From Caballeronia udeis (lineage in GTDB: Bacteria; Pseudomonadota; Gammaproteobacteria; Burkholderiales; Burkholderiaceae): 64,000 nucleotides of DNA. The stretch is from contig NZ_FCOK02000031.1 of the NCBI RefSeq assembly GCF_001544555.2, forward strand, positions 34,068 to 98,067, written 5' to 3'. Of this stretch, positions 24,904-33,889 are shown in pieces; the stretch's first letter is position 1, and each line of letters begins with the position of its first letter. Under the pieces are notes generated by a model. It was not told the DNA's origin and made no database searches. It was given only the letters and a program-made list of their open reading frames with translations. A program made the translations under genes and the position numbers.

Positions 24904-25794
24904 ATGGAAATCGGCTTTATCGGACTGGGCAACATGGGCGGACCCATGGCCGCCAATCTGCTGAAAGCAGGGCATTCGCTGACGGTTTTTGATTTATCGA
25001 AGACGGCGTTGCAGGCGGCGGTCGACGCGGGTGCGCGGACCGCCGCTTCGCCGCGTGAGGCGGCGCGAGAGAGCGAGGTGGTGATCACCATGCTGCCTGC
25101 CGCCGCGCACGTCAGGGCGGTGTATCTGGAGCCGGATGGCGTACTCGCCGGGGTTCGTGCGGACGTGCCGCTGATCGACAGCAGTACGATCGATCCGGCG
25201 ACCGCGCGCCTGATCGGTGAAGCCGCGTTGAAGCAGGGCAATCCATTCGCCGATGCCCCCGTCTCCGGTGGCACGGGCGGCGCGCAGGCGGGCACGCTCA
25301 CGTTCATGGTCGGCGCAGACACCGCATTGTTCGATACGCTCAAACCCGTGCTCGCCGGCATGGGCAAGAACATGGTTCAGTGCGGCGAAACGGGGACCGG
25401 TCAGATCGCGAAGATCTGCAACAACCTGCTGCTCGGCATTTCGATGATCGGCGTGGCGGAAGCCATGAAACTCGGCGCGTCGCTCGGAATCGAACCGAAC
25501 AAGCTCGCGGGGATCATCAATACATCGACGGGACGTTGCTGGAGCGCTGATACGTGTAATCCCTACCCGAACGTTTTACCGAATGCGCCCTCGTCACGCG
25601 GGTATACCGGGGGGTTCGGCGCCGATCTCATGTTGAAGGACCTGGGGCTGGCTGTTGATGCAGCGCGTCAAGTCAAGCAACCCATTTTGCTTGGGGCGCT
25701 CGCGCAGCAGCTTTACCAGACCATGAGCATGCAGGGCTTGGGCGGGTTGGACTTCTCCGCGATTATCAAGCTGTACGGTAGCGAGGAGGCCTGA
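24904..25794 (+). CDS. mmsB: 3-Hydroxyisobutyrate dehydrogenase
   Basis: A 296-residue NAD-dependent enzyme that oxidises 3-hydroxyisobutyrate to methylmalonate semialdehyde, the substrate of the preceding gene. It has the nucleotide fold start 'IGFIGLGNMGGPMAANLL', the substrate motif 'DAPVSGGTGGAQAGTL' near 118 and 'GQIAKICNNLLLG' with the catalytic Lys near 171. Length is the family's usual. RBS is AGGGGA. It completes the mmsAB pair; the earlier valine steps (acyl-CoA dehydrogenase, hydratase, hydrolase) are not in this window. Confidence 0.93.
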   Translation: MEIGFIGLGNMGGPMAANLLKAGHSLTVFDLSKTALQAAVDAGARTAASPREAARESEVVITMLPAAAHVRAVYLEPDGVLAGVRADVPLIDSSTIDPATARLIGEAALKQGNPFADAPVSGGTGGAQAGTLTFMVGADTALFDTLKPVLAGMGKNMVQCGETGTGQIAKICNNLLLGISMIGVAEAMKLGASLGIEPNKLAGIINTSTGRCWSADTCNPYPNVLPNAPSSRGYTGGFGADLMLKDLGLAVDAARQVKQPILLGALAQQLYQTMSMQGLGGLDFSAIIKLYGSEEA

Positions 25795-25816
25795 CTAAAA
25801 TCCGATAATCCTGAAT

Positions 25817-25881
25817 TGCTGCAATGCGTTTTATGTGGGCTATTAAGCTGCATTGCAGCATGGCGATCGCTCTGCCATGCT
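25817..25881 (+). terminator. Two overlapping hairpins after mmsB
   Basis: Arms 25817-25827 and 25850-25860 make a perfect 11-bp stem with a 22-base loop. Arms 25857-25864 and 25874-25881 make a second perfect 8-bp stem that shares four bases with the first, so only one can form fully at a time. There is no T-run. The first is most simply the end of the mmsAB transcript. Confidence 0.5.
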
Positions 25882-26080
25882 AATCAAGGACATGGGGAAT
25901 ACGATGATTCGCTTCTTCTGATTTTGGCCTATTCTCAAAGCACGACGTTCATGTCTTCGTCTGTATTAGTAAGTAAATGATGAAGTCAGCGAAGCCGCTT
26001 TGAGGTGCTTAACAGGTTTATCAGGTTAATTAAGGCCAGCGAAATGCTGGCGGCAAATAGCCAGGATCAAGGAGAGCCAG

Positions 26081-26428
26081 ATGCAAACAACTCGTCACTT
26101 TCACATGGAATTGCGGCACGCAACGCTGCCGACCTACGTGTTCAGCTACCTGTTCCCGTTGGTGCTGCTGGCGTATGAGTTATGGCGCGTAGGTTCATGG
26201 GTGGCTGTGCGTGGTTTCAACTTCTCGGACTTCAGTTCGATGGGGTATGAATTCGCGTTGATGCTGGCTGTGTTCGCGATGCAGATTGTGGTCGAAATCG
26301 CATTCATGGCTGCAGCCATGTTGACGAAACACCATGACGTTGCACATCGTGCGGCTAACTTGCTGCTTGGCGTGTTCTGCTCGGTGGTCGTGCTGGGATT
26401 CGACCTTGCGCTCCAATATGCAATGTAA
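26081..26428 (+). CDS. Small three-helix membrane protein
   Basis: A 115-residue protein with a soluble N-terminus of about 15 residues and three hydrophobic segments: about 18-45, 55-83 and 89-113. The loops contain 'RVGSWVAVRGFNFSDFSS' and 'LTKHHDVAHRAA'. A strong ribosome binding site (AAGGAGAG) precedes the ATG. It has its own terminator downstream, so it is a single-gene unit. I do not recognise the family; histidines in the second loop could bind a metal but this is only a guess. Confidence 0.7.
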   Translation: MQTTRHFHMELRHATLPTYVFSYLFPLVLLAYELWRVGSWVAVRGFNFSDFSSMGYEFALMLAVFAMQIVVEIAFMAAAMLTKHHDVAHRAANLLLGVFCSVVVLGFDLALQYAM

Positions 26429-26473
26429 GCACGCGCCGTAAGCGGTAGCGTTATTCAGGTTCTCGCAGCAATA

Positions 26474-26513
26474 AAAAGCCCGTTCCAGCACTTTTGCCAG
26501 AGCGGGCTTTTTC
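26474..26513. terminator. Bidirectional hairpin terminator
   Basis: AAAAAGCCCG and its complement CGGGCTTTTT, extended by three weaker pairs, form a stem of about 13 bp with a 14-base loop, flanked by A and T runs. It lies between the convergent membrane protein gene and dihydrolipoamide dehydrogenase-like gene, and can serve both. Confidence 0.85.
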
Positions 26514-26541
26514 TATGGTTGTTCCGGGCGCGGCTAACGGG

Positions 26542-27978
26542 CTAACAACCTGCGGCGTTGGGTAATTCGGGTGCTGTCTGCGCGCGTGCTTCAAAACATT
26601 TCCTGTTCGCTTCCTTCAGCGCCGTGCGCAATCCTTCCTCGATCACGGGGTGATAGAACGGCAGCTTCAGCATGTCTTCCACGGAAAGGTCCAGTTGCAG
26701 CGCCCAAGCCATCAGGTGGCCGAGATGTTCAAGGGCCGGCCCGCATCCCTGGGCGCCCAGAAACTTGCCGGTCCTGGCGTGGGCATAGACATGCAGCAAA
26801 CCCCGGTTTTGCCGTAGCACGCGACTGCGCCCTTGCGTTTCGAACGACACGCTTCCGGTCACTGTCATCTGCTTGTCGAGGTCGTCGTAGGCCGCGCCTA
26901 CGCTCGTGACTTGCGGCTCGCAGAACACGATGGAAAACGGCACCTTGCGTTTGACGGACTGGACCTCGGGAAAACGCGCGGCGTTGTCGCCGGCAAGCTT
27001 GCCTTCGTCGGCGGCATCGGAAAGAAAGGGACGCGTGCCGTCGCAATCGCCCGCGATGAAGATGCTGCTGTCGCCACACTGCATGGAAGATTCGTCGAAG
27101 AGGGGAACGCCGTTGTCGTTGAGCGCTATGCCGGTCTTTTCAAGCTGCAGCGACGCCAGTGCCGGTTTCCTGCCGGCCGCAATGAGCACCCGGTCGAAGC
27201 GCTCGGTGCGCTCGGTTCCATCCAGCGACCTGAAGCGGATCGTGGGTTCGCCGTCCTGCATTGATTTTTCGAGGATGGCCGCGTCGGGGTCGAGGTAAAA
27301 CTCCTGCTGCAGCGCTTCAATCAATGCGTCACGCACAGGGGTGTCCGACAACGCGCCAACGTGGTTCTTCCGGCCGAACATGAATACATCGACCCCGAGT
27401 CGCGCGAATGCCTGGCCGAGTTCGAGAGCGATCGGGCCGGCGCCGAAAACGGCGCAGCGCCTGGGCAGGGTCTTCAGGTCGAAGACATCGTCGCTTGTCA
27501 TGAGACGGTCTTCGAATATCTTGAAGTCATCTGGAATGATGGATGCCGAACCCGACGCGATCACTACGCTTGTGGCTTCCACGCGTGCGAAGTCATCGAT
27601 GAGAAGAACGTTACGCGATTCGAAGCGCGCAAAGCCGCGGATGATCGTGTCCTGCGGAAACGAATCCGTCTCCTTCAGCACGCCTTTGACGAAATGATCG
27701 CGCTCGCTGCGGACATAAGCGAGCATATGCTCACTGTTGGCCTCGAGCGCATGCGTGCCTTCAATGCCCCGCGGCGCCTGCGCCTTTGCGTCGTGCAGGC
27801 CATTGGCCGCCGCAAGCAGCAGCTTGGACGGCATGCAGCCCACGCGTGCGCAGGTCGTGCCGAACTCGGCGCCTTCTATCAGCACGACCTGCTTGCCCGC
27901 GTGCCGTGCCGCACGATACGCGGCCATGCCGGCCGTCCCTGCGCCAATGACGGCGACGTCCACCTTGATCTGCTTCAT
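26542..27978 (-). CDS. Dihydrolipoamide dehydrogenase-like flavoprotein disulfide reductase
   Basis: A 478-residue FAD enzyme. It has 'DVAVIGAGTAGMAAYRAA' for FAD, the redox pair in 'GTTCARVGCMPSK' (C-x4-C), 'VFGAGPIALELGQAFARLG' for NAD, 'IFIAGDCDG' and the C-terminal 'FYHPVIEEGLRTAL', which carries the His-Glu pair of lipoamide dehydrogenases. The neighbours are not E1 or E2 genes, so it is not part of a 2-oxoacid dehydrogenase operon. It may be a stand-alone diaphorase or reductase of the same family; mercuric or glutathione reductases lack this exact C-terminal motif. I start it at 27978 (MKQIK), and the frame is open further upstream. Confidence 0.82.
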   Translation of the reverse strand: MKQIKVDVAVIGAGTAGMAAYRAARHAGKQVVLIEGAEFGTTCARVGCMPSKLLLAAANGLHDAKAQAPRGIEGTHALEANSEHMLAYVRSERDHFVKGVLKETDSFPQDTIIRGFARFESRNVLLIDDFARVEATSVVIASGSASIIPDDFKIFEDRLMTSDDVFDLKTLPRRCAVFGAGPIALELGQAFARLGVDVFMFGRKNHVGALSDTPVRDALIEALQQEFYLDPDAAILEKSMQDGEPTIRFRSLDGTERTERFDRVLIAAGRKPALASLQLEKTGIALNDNGVPLFDESSMQCGDSSIFIAGDCDGTRPFLSDAADEGKLAGDNAARFPEVQSVKRKVPFSIVFCEPQVTSVGAAYDDLDKQMTVTGSVSFETQGRSRVLRQNRGLLHVYAHARTGKFLGAQGCGPALEHLGHLMAWALQLDLSVEDMLKLPFYHPVIEEGLRTALKEANRKCFEARAQTAPELPNAAGC

Positions 27979-28111
27979 CGATACCCTTGGGTCAGATGTG
28001 ATCGAACCTGTTTCCGCGACCACCGCGGATGCGCTCCGTCCAGGCTCCGGTCGGGCTCCGATCAAGCTGGAACGCGGTGCTGATCAGCGCTGCCGGGCCC
28101 GTTCGCCGTGG

Positions 28112-28912
28112 CTAGCCATTGTCCGCAAAGCCCGGATACAGGGTCATGCCGCCGTCGACGAACAAGGTTGTGCCAACCACATAGTCGCTGTCGTCGGAGG
28201 CCAGCCAGACCGCCGCCCGGCCAATATCCTCGCTCTCGCCAATCCGGCCGTAGGGCACGAGTTCAAGCAGCGCCTTCAATCCCTCGGGGTTGTCCCACGC
28301 GGCCTTGTTGATCGGCGTGCGAATCGCGCCCGGCGCGATTGAATTGACTCGAATCCTGTGGGGTGCGACTTCCTGGGCGAGCGATTTCATCATCATCTGG
28401 ATACCGCCTTTCGATGACGCATAGTTGACATGCCCCGCCCACGGAATGACTTCATGCACCGAACTCATGCAGATGATCTTGCCGAGCGCCCTGGACACAG
28501 GACGCGGGCCGCGCCGGAGAAATTCACGGACGGCGCGCTGCGCGGTGAGGAACTGGCCCGTCAGGTTCACGTTCATCACGGCGTTCCAGTCGGCGAGCGT
28601 CATGTCGACGAACTTCGCGTCCTTTTGCAAGCCGGAATTCGCGACAACGATATCCACCGTGCCGAAACGCTTGATCAGCGTGTCGAACAGGGCGTCGATC
28701 TCGGTTTCGTCGGAGACGTCGGCCTGGATCGCGATAGCGTGGCCGCCGGCTTTTTCTATCGATGCGGCGAGCGCTTCAGCGGCCTCGCCGTGGGAGTGGT
28801 AGTTGATCGCGACACTGGCGCCGGCATTGGCGAGCGCTTGCGCCACGCCGTAGCCAATGCCCGAACTGCCGCCGGTGACGAGCGCGACCTGGCCTTCGAG
28901 TGCTGGATTCAT
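28112..28912 (-). CDS. Short-chain dehydrogenase (glucose 1-dehydrogenase-like)
   Basis: A 266-residue classical SDR. Features are 'LVTGGSSGIGYGVAQAL' (cofactor loop), 'ANSG', catalytic Ser in 'MSSVHEVIPW', YASSK (Tyr-x3-Lys) near residue 162 and 'PGAIRTPIN'. 'AINYHSHGEAA' after the second strand fits NADP preference. The SVHE and YASSKGG patterns resemble the glucose 1-dehydrogenase group, but SDR substrates are hard to assign. RBS is AGGGAA before the ATG at 28912. The flavoprotein gene lies 134 bases downstream on the same strand; a functional link is not evident. Confidence 0.85.
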   Translation of the reverse strand: MNPALEGQVALVTGGSSGIGYGVAQALANAGASVAINYHSHGEAAEALAASIEKAGGHAIAIQADVSDETEIDALFDTLIKRFGTVDIVVANSGLQKDAKFVDMTLADWNAVMNVNLTGQFLTAQRAVREFLRRGPRPVSRALGKIICMSSVHEVIPWAGHVNYASSKGGIQMMMKSLAQEVAPHRIRVNSIAPGAIRTPINKAAWDNPEGLKALLELVPYGRIGESEDIGRAAVWLASDDSDYVVGTTLFVDGGMTLYPGFADNG

Positions 28913-29063
28913 AACGTTCCCTGGTTGGATGCGAAGCGCGCCGTACGCGCGGCTTGTCAAAGCGAGCGCAGCGCCTGCCGGGCAGACCTGGGCCGGAACC
29001 GTGGGGAACCTGAGCAAGTGCCGGTCCCGTCCGGGAATGATGCAGCAGTCCCGGACGGCCGTC

Positions 29064-29927
29064 CTACTCGGAATCCACGCCAAGCGCGGGGAAACGTTCC
29101 GTCGGGTAGGCGATCTCGTCCTGCGAGGCGACGATCTCAAGCTCATACCGCCCGGCCTGGAACGTGGTCCGGACCACTGCGTTCACTGCGGCCAGCGTGT
29201 GCTCCAGCGCGTCACGCACCGAGTCGCCCAGCAGCGTGCGCGCGAGAAATATGGCGCTCGTCAGGTCGCCTACGCCCACTGGTTGCCGCGCGAACGGGTA
29301 GAGCGGCCGCTGTGCGAACCACGCTTCGGTCTCGGTCACGGCGAGCATGTTGAAGGTATCGGCACGGCTGTTTCTGTCGATCAGGTGCTTGACGAGCACC
29401 ACTTTCGGACCGCGGGCGATCACCTCGCGGCAGGCGGCGACTGCTTCGTCCACCGTCTCGATGGTGCGCCCCGTGAGTTTCTGCAATTCGACGTGATTCG
29501 GCGTCATGGCGTCGGAGACTTCCGGCATGGTATTCACCAGAAATTCCTGGATGCCGGGTTCGACGATGCAACCGCTCGCGGCGCCCATGACGGGGTCGCA
29601 GAAATAGCGCGCTTTCGGGTTGACGGCTTTCACCATCCTGACAATTTCCACGACCGCTGCGCCTTGCTCGGGCGAGCCGAGGTAACCCGACAGGATCGCG
29701 TTGCAGCGCGACAGCACGCCGATAGCGCCGATCCCCTCGATCACGCGCGTCAGTTCGTCGGCGTCGACAGCACCGCCGGTCCAGCGGCCATATTGCGTGT
29801 GATTCGAGAACTGCACAGTGTTGAGCGGCCAGACGTTGACGCCCATGCGGCGCATGGGGAAGACCGCCGCGCTGTTGCCTGCGTGGCCGAAGACCACGTG
29901 CGACTGGATACTGAGGACATTTTGCAT
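29064..29927 (-). CDS. pdxY: Pyridoxal kinase
   Basis: A 287-residue ribokinase-fold enzyme that phosphorylates pyridoxal (and pyridoxamine or pyridoxine less well) in vitamin B6 salvage. It opens with 'MQNVLSIQSHVVFGHAGNSAAVFPM', the PdxY/PdxK pattern, and has 'DPVMGAASG' near residue 113, 'TPNHVELQKLTG' and 'GVGDLTSAIFLA', whose Asp is the catalytic base. Length matches PdxY (286-287). The start is the first ATG; there is no strong ribosome binding site. It is divergent from glgC across 460 bases. Confidence 0.92.
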   Translation of the reverse strand: MQNVLSIQSHVVFGHAGNSAAVFPMRRMGVNVWPLNTVQFSNHTQYGRWTGGAVDADELTRVIEGIGAIGVLSRCNAILSGYLGSPEQGAAVVEIVRMVKAVNPKARYFCDPVMGAASGCIVEPGIQEFLVNTMPEVSDAMTPNHVELQKLTGRTIETVDEAVAACREVIARGPKVVLVKHLIDRNSRADTFNMLAVTETEAWFAQRPLYPFARQPVGVGDLTSAIFLARTLLGDSVRDALEHTLAAVNAVVRTTFQAGRYELEIVASQDEIAYPTERFPALGVDSE

Positions 29928-30388
29928 GATGGTTTTTAGCGAGGTGCAGGACAGCGGCCAGGGCCGCGCACGAAAACCGCATGCATGTTCGGCATGCCGG
30001 ACATCATTGTGCCGTGGTTTTCGCCTTTATCGAAAGAACCTGCTCGTGGAACGCCAATGAGCGCGAGATTCGCTTGGCATGAGGATTGCTCAGCTTTATG
30101 GCTTTTTGCAATGGCCGCGAATGCGAACCGGCTTCGAAGCAATCCGCAGCGAAATTCCATCGGATTGCAAAGCGATTTTGACGGGACCGCGCGTCAATTT
30201 CCGAAAAGCAGGTGCGAACTATTCACCTTTGCAGCAAAATCATCCTGACGCGCTCAATTATTTGCCGTTCAAATCCTCTGGAGAAAAACCACCCAATCCA
30301 ATTCGAGTCATTCGCCAGCAAGCACCGGTATAACAGCTGAAACCAGCTAGAAACGGGCCAGAGACAGGCCGCAAAACAGGAGGTCGGT
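29928..30388. other. Divergent intergenic region between pdxY and glgC
   Basis: About 461 bases with GC well below the window average between 30060 and 30310. It should carry the promoters of both genes. One weak candidate for glgC is TTGGCA (30074) and TATGGC (30097) 17 bases apart. No protein or RNA gene is evident. Confidence 0.45.
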
Positions 30389-31672
30389 ATGGAGACGCTG
30401 ACAGGAAATCGTACGGATCTGCAGAAGAACACGCTGGCAATCGTCCTTGCGGGCGGCCGGGGTACCCGACTCGGACCGCTCACGAATAAACGCGTCAAAC
30501 CAGCAGTGCATTTTGGCGGCAAGTACCGCATCGTGGACTTCGCGTTGTCGAATTGCCTGAATTCAGGCATCCGGCGCATCGCGGTCGTCACGCAATACAA
30601 GGCGCATTCGCTCTTGCGCCACCTGCAGCGCGGCTGGGGGTTCCTGCGCGGCGAGTTCAACGAGTTCATCGATATCTGGCCGGCCCAGCAGCGGGTTGAT
30701 TCAAGCTGGTACAGGGGCACCGCGGACGCGGTCTTCCAGAATCTCGACATCATCCGGTCGATCGGGCCCGAGTACATCATCGTGCTGGCGGGAGACCACA
30801 TCTACAAGCAGGACTACACGCGCATGATTCTCGACCACGTCGAGAGCGGCGCGGATTGCACGGTCGGCTGTATTGAAGTGCCACGCATGGAAGCGACCGC
30901 GTTCGGCGTGATGCACGTCGACGCGCAGCGCCGCATTACGGACTTCCTGGAAAAGCCGGAAGACCCTCCCTGCATGCCGGGCAAACCCGACGTCGCGCTC
31001 GCGAGCATGGGCATTTATGTGTTCAGCGCGAAGTACCTGTACAAGCTGCTTGAAGAAAACATCCTGACGTCGGATACGGATCACGACTTCGGCAAGGACA
31101 TCCTGCCGCGCGTGGTGACGAGCGGCAAGGCGATCGCGCACCCGTTCGGCATGTCGTGCGTGACCTCCGAAACGGATCCGAACGCGCCGCCTTACTGGCG
31201 CGACGTGGGGACCGTGGACGCGTACTGGTCGGCGAACCTGGATCTCGCATCGACCATTCCCGCGCTCGACCTGTACGACCGCAAATGGCCGATCTGGACC
31301 AATCAGGAGCAGTTGCCGCCGGGCAAGTTCGTGCGCGACCTGCACGGGCAGCAGGGCGCGATCAACAATCTGCTGGTGTGCGGCGGCTGCGTGATTTCGG
31401 GCTCGCAAGTCGCGCGGTCGGTGTTTTCATCGGCGGTGCGGGTGCATTCGTTCTGTCACATCAACGAGGCCGTGCTGTTGCCGCAGGTCACGGTGGGCCC
31501 AAGTTGCCGCCTGAAGCGCGTGGTGATCGACCGGGGTTGCACGCTGCCCGAGGGACTGGTCATAGGAGAAGATCCCGATTACGATGCCGAGCGGTTTTTC
31601 CGCACTGAAAATGGTGTGGTACTCGTGACACAGGATGCGTTGACACGTCTCGGACAAGCCAAGCAGTCATAA
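30389..31672 (+). CDS. glgC: Glucose-1-phosphate adenylyltransferase
   Basis: A 427-residue enzyme that makes ADP-glucose from glucose 1-phosphate and ATP, the control step of glycogen synthesis. It shows the pyrophosphorylase loop 'LAGGRGTRLGPLTNKRVKPA' (about 21-40), 'WFRGTADAV'-type 'WYRGTADAV' near 107, 'GDHIYKQDY' and 'DFLEKPEDP' near 190, and a left-handed beta-helix C-terminal part. The start follows AGGAGG at six bases. It is 34 bases before glgA and the two form an operon; the branching and debranching genes are not in the window. Confidence 0.95.
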   Translation: METLTGNRTDLQKNTLAIVLAGGRGTRLGPLTNKRVKPAVHFGGKYRIVDFALSNCLNSGIRRIAVVTQYKAHSLLRHLQRGWGFLRGEFNEFIDIWPAQQRVDSSWYRGTADAVFQNLDIIRSIGPEYIIVLAGDHIYKQDYTRMILDHVESGADCTVGCIEVPRMEATAFGVMHVDAQRRITDFLEKPEDPPCMPGKPDVALASMGIYVFSAKYLYKLLEENILTSDTDHDFGKDILPRVVTSGKAIAHPFGMSCVTSETDPNAPPYWRDVGTVDAYWSANLDLASTIPALDLYDRKWPIWTNQEQLPPGKFVRDLHGQQGAINNLLVCGGCVISGSQVARSVFSSAVRVHSFCHINEAVLLPQVTVGPSCRLKRVVIDRGCTLPEGLVIGEDPDYDAERFFRTENGVVLVTQDALTRLGQAKQS

Positions 31673-31706
31673 TTCGGGCGACCGGAAACAAGCCAATGGG
31701 GAACCG

Positions 31707-33182
31707 ATGACCGTATGCGTGCTGCATGTTGCAGCGGAGATGTATCCGCTTTTGAAAACCGGCGGCCTCGCCGATGTCGTGGGCGCATTGCCGCCGGCCC
31801 AGACGCAACTGGGCACGAATGCCCGCGTGATCCTGCCGGCGTTTCCTTCGGTGGTCGCGGGCCTGACGCAGATCGAGCCGGTGGCCGACCTTGGCAGGGC
31901 GTTTGGCATAGATCATGTGCGGCTCGAACGGGGCCTGCTGGAGCCGCACGGAATCGTGGTCTACGTGGTGCGCGCAGATGCGTTCTACGACCGGCCGGGC
32001 AATCCGTATCTCGATGGGTCACACACCCAGTATGCCGACAGCGACCGGCGTTTTGCGCTGCTCGGCTGGGCGGCGGCGCGGCTTGCGGGCGGCGCCGATC
32101 CGGCCTGGAAACCCGATGTCCTGCACGCGCACGACTGGCATGCCGGCCTCGCGCCGGCGTATCTGCGGGCGCGCGAGCGTGAGACGGGCGTGGCGCGCGT
32201 GCCGTCGGTCATGACGGTCCATAACCTCGCGTACCAGGGCGTGTTTCCCGCCGGGGAATTCAGCGTGCTTCAGCTGCCGGCGGATTTTTTCTCTGTCAAC
32301 GGCGTCGAGTTCTACGGTCATCTGTCCTTCCTGAAGGCCGGGCTGTTCTACGCGGACCGCATCACGACCGTGAGCCCGACGTATGCGCGCGAGATCCAGA
32401 CGCATGCGCAGGGCGCAGGGCTCGATGGTTTGCTGCGCACCCGCACGCACGACATCAGCGGCATTCTCAATGGCGTTGATCAGACGGTGTGGAATCCGGC
32501 GACCGATACCGCCATCGACACCCGATACTCGATCGAAAAGTTCACCGGCAAGGCGAAGTGCAAAGCCGCGTTGCAGGAACGGGTCGGCCTCGCGCGCGAG
32601 CCGGATGCGTTGCTGTTCGGCGTGGTGAGCCGGTTGACCGAGCAGAAAGGCATTGACCTGTTGCTGTCGGTCATTCCGGATATCGTCCAGCGCGGCGGGC
32701 AGCTCGTCGTGCTGGGCACCGGGGACCCGGCGCTTGAAAACGGCCTGAAGAAAGCGGCGCTGGCGCATCCGCAAGCGGTTGCCGTGGAGCTTGGATTCGA
32801 CGAAACGCTCTCTCATTCAATTATTGCGGGCAGCGACATCGTGATGGTCCCGTCGCGCTTCGAGCCGTGCGGCCTGACGCAGTTGTACGCGTTGGCGTAT
32901 GGGTCGCTGCCGCTGGTTCATTTCGTGGGTGGTCTGGCTGACACGGTGGCGGATGCGTCGCTGGAAAACCTCGCCGATGATCTGGCGACCGGGTTTGTAT
33001 TCGAGAAATTCGATAGGCAGTCGATTGTGGCCGCCATTCGTCGCGCGTTTGCATTAAAGCAGCGGCGGCTGGAATGGAAGGCTGTGGTGCGCCGCGCGAT
33101 GGAGCAGAATTTCGGCTGGGAAGCGTCCGCGTTGCGATACATCGATGTGTATCGCGAGTTGATCGGGACGCGTGCGCGCTAG
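31707..33182 (+). CDS. glgA: Glycogen synthase (ADP-glucose)
   Basis: A 491-residue GT5 glycosyltransferase that adds glucose from ADP-glucose to the growing alpha-1,4 chain. 'LLKTGGLADVVGALP' near residue 13 is the nucleotide-sugar lid motif KTGGL, 'HAHDWHAGLAPAYLRA' is near 140, and the C-terminal 'VPSRFEPCGLTQLYALAYG' near 386 holds the conserved Glu. GGGGA precedes the ATG. It is convergent with narL, with 26 bases between stops and no clear hairpin, so read-through is possible. Confidence 0.94.
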   Translation: MTVCVLHVAAEMYPLLKTGGLADVVGALPPAQTQLGTNARVILPAFPSVVAGLTQIEPVADLGRAFGIDHVRLERGLLEPHGIVVYVVRADAFYDRPGNPYLDGSHTQYADSDRRFALLGWAAARLAGGADPAWKPDVLHAHDWHAGLAPAYLRARERETGVARVPSVMTVHNLAYQGVFPAGEFSVLQLPADFFSVNGVEFYGHLSFLKAGLFYADRITTVSPTYAREIQTHAQGAGLDGLLRTRTHDISGILNGVDQTVWNPATDTAIDTRYSIEKFTGKAKCKAALQERVGLAREPDALLFGVVSRLTEQKGIDLLLSVIPDIVQRGGQLVVLGTGDPALENGLKKAALAHPQAVAVELGFDETLSHSIIAGSDIVMVPSRFEPCGLTQLYALAYGSLPLVHFVGGLADTVADASLENLADDLATGFVFEKFDRQSIVAAIRRAFALKQRRLEWKAVVRRAMEQNFGWEASALRYIDVYRELIGTRAR

Positions 33183-33208
33183 CCGGTGTTAGTCGCGATC
33201 AATCACGA

Positions 33209-33889
33209 TCAATCGTTCAGGTCCCGGGAGATTGCGTGGATCGCGATCTGCACGCGGCTGGACAGGTTGAGCTTGCGAAGCACGTTGCGCACGTGGATTT
33301 TCACCGTGCTTTCGGCCAGATCGAGTTCACGCGCAATGTCCTTGTTGCTCGCGCCGCGCGACAGGATCCGCACAATATCGTGTTCCCGAGACGTCAACGC
33401 AGGCGCGTCGCGTGGTCCGGATGGCGCCGCTGCCGGTGTTGCTTCTGCCATTGCTTCTGCCCGCACCGGCGTTCTCATCTGCGTGATCAGCCGCTGCGTC
33501 ATGCTCTCCGCAATCACTGATTCGCCCTCGGCGGCGCGGCGGATCATGGTGGCGAGTGCGTCGGCTTCCATGTTTTTCAACAGATAGCCGCACGCGCCTT
33601 CACGCAATGCGCAGGTCAGTTCATCCACGTCTTCCGACACGGTCAGCATGATCACCGCGGTGTCCGGCAAATCCTGCTGCAACAACTGCAAGGTTTCGAT
33701 ACCCGATAACCCCGGCATGTTCAGGTCGAGCAGGACCACGTCCGGGCGATGCTGCTTGGCGCGCTTGAACCCTTCAAGGCCGTCGGCGGCGTCGTCCACG
33801 ACTTCGAAGTCGGGTTGCCGTTGCAATAACGCGCGCACGCCGGAGCGGAACAGCGTGTGGTCGTCGATCAGGAGAATGCGGATAGTCAT
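33209..33889 (-). CDS. narL: NarL-type nitrate response regulator
   Basis: A 226-residue two-component regulator. The receiver domain has the acidic pair in 'LLIDDHTLFRSGVRALL', phospho-acceptor Asp55 in 'VVLLDLNMPG', the Thr in 'MLTVSEDVD' and 'YLLKNM' (conserved Lys). A Pro/Ala-rich linker (about 143-165) leads to a LuxR-type helix-turn-helix 'LTSREHDIVRILSRGASNKDIARELDLAESTVKIHVRNVLRKL'. It overlaps the sensor gene by four bases, so the pair is coupled. It should control the nar genes in response to nitrate or nitrite. Confidence 0.92.
   Translation of the reverse strand: MTIRILLIDDHTLFRSGVRALLQRQPDFEVVDDAADGLEGFKRAKQHRPDVVLLDLNMPGLSGIETLQLLQQDLPDTAVIMLTVSEDVDELTCALREGACGYLLKNMEADALATMIRRAAEGESVIAESMTQRLITQMRTPVRAEAMAEATPAAAPSGPRDAPALTSREHDIVRILSRGASNKDIARELDLAESTVKIHVRNVLRKLNLSSRVQIAIHAISRDLND

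Noticed and set aside
25894..25925. Nine-codon frame as a leader peptide before the small membrane protein
   Set aside because: It has an AGGA upstream but such short frames occur often by chance; no amino acid bias or stem that would couple it to the gene.
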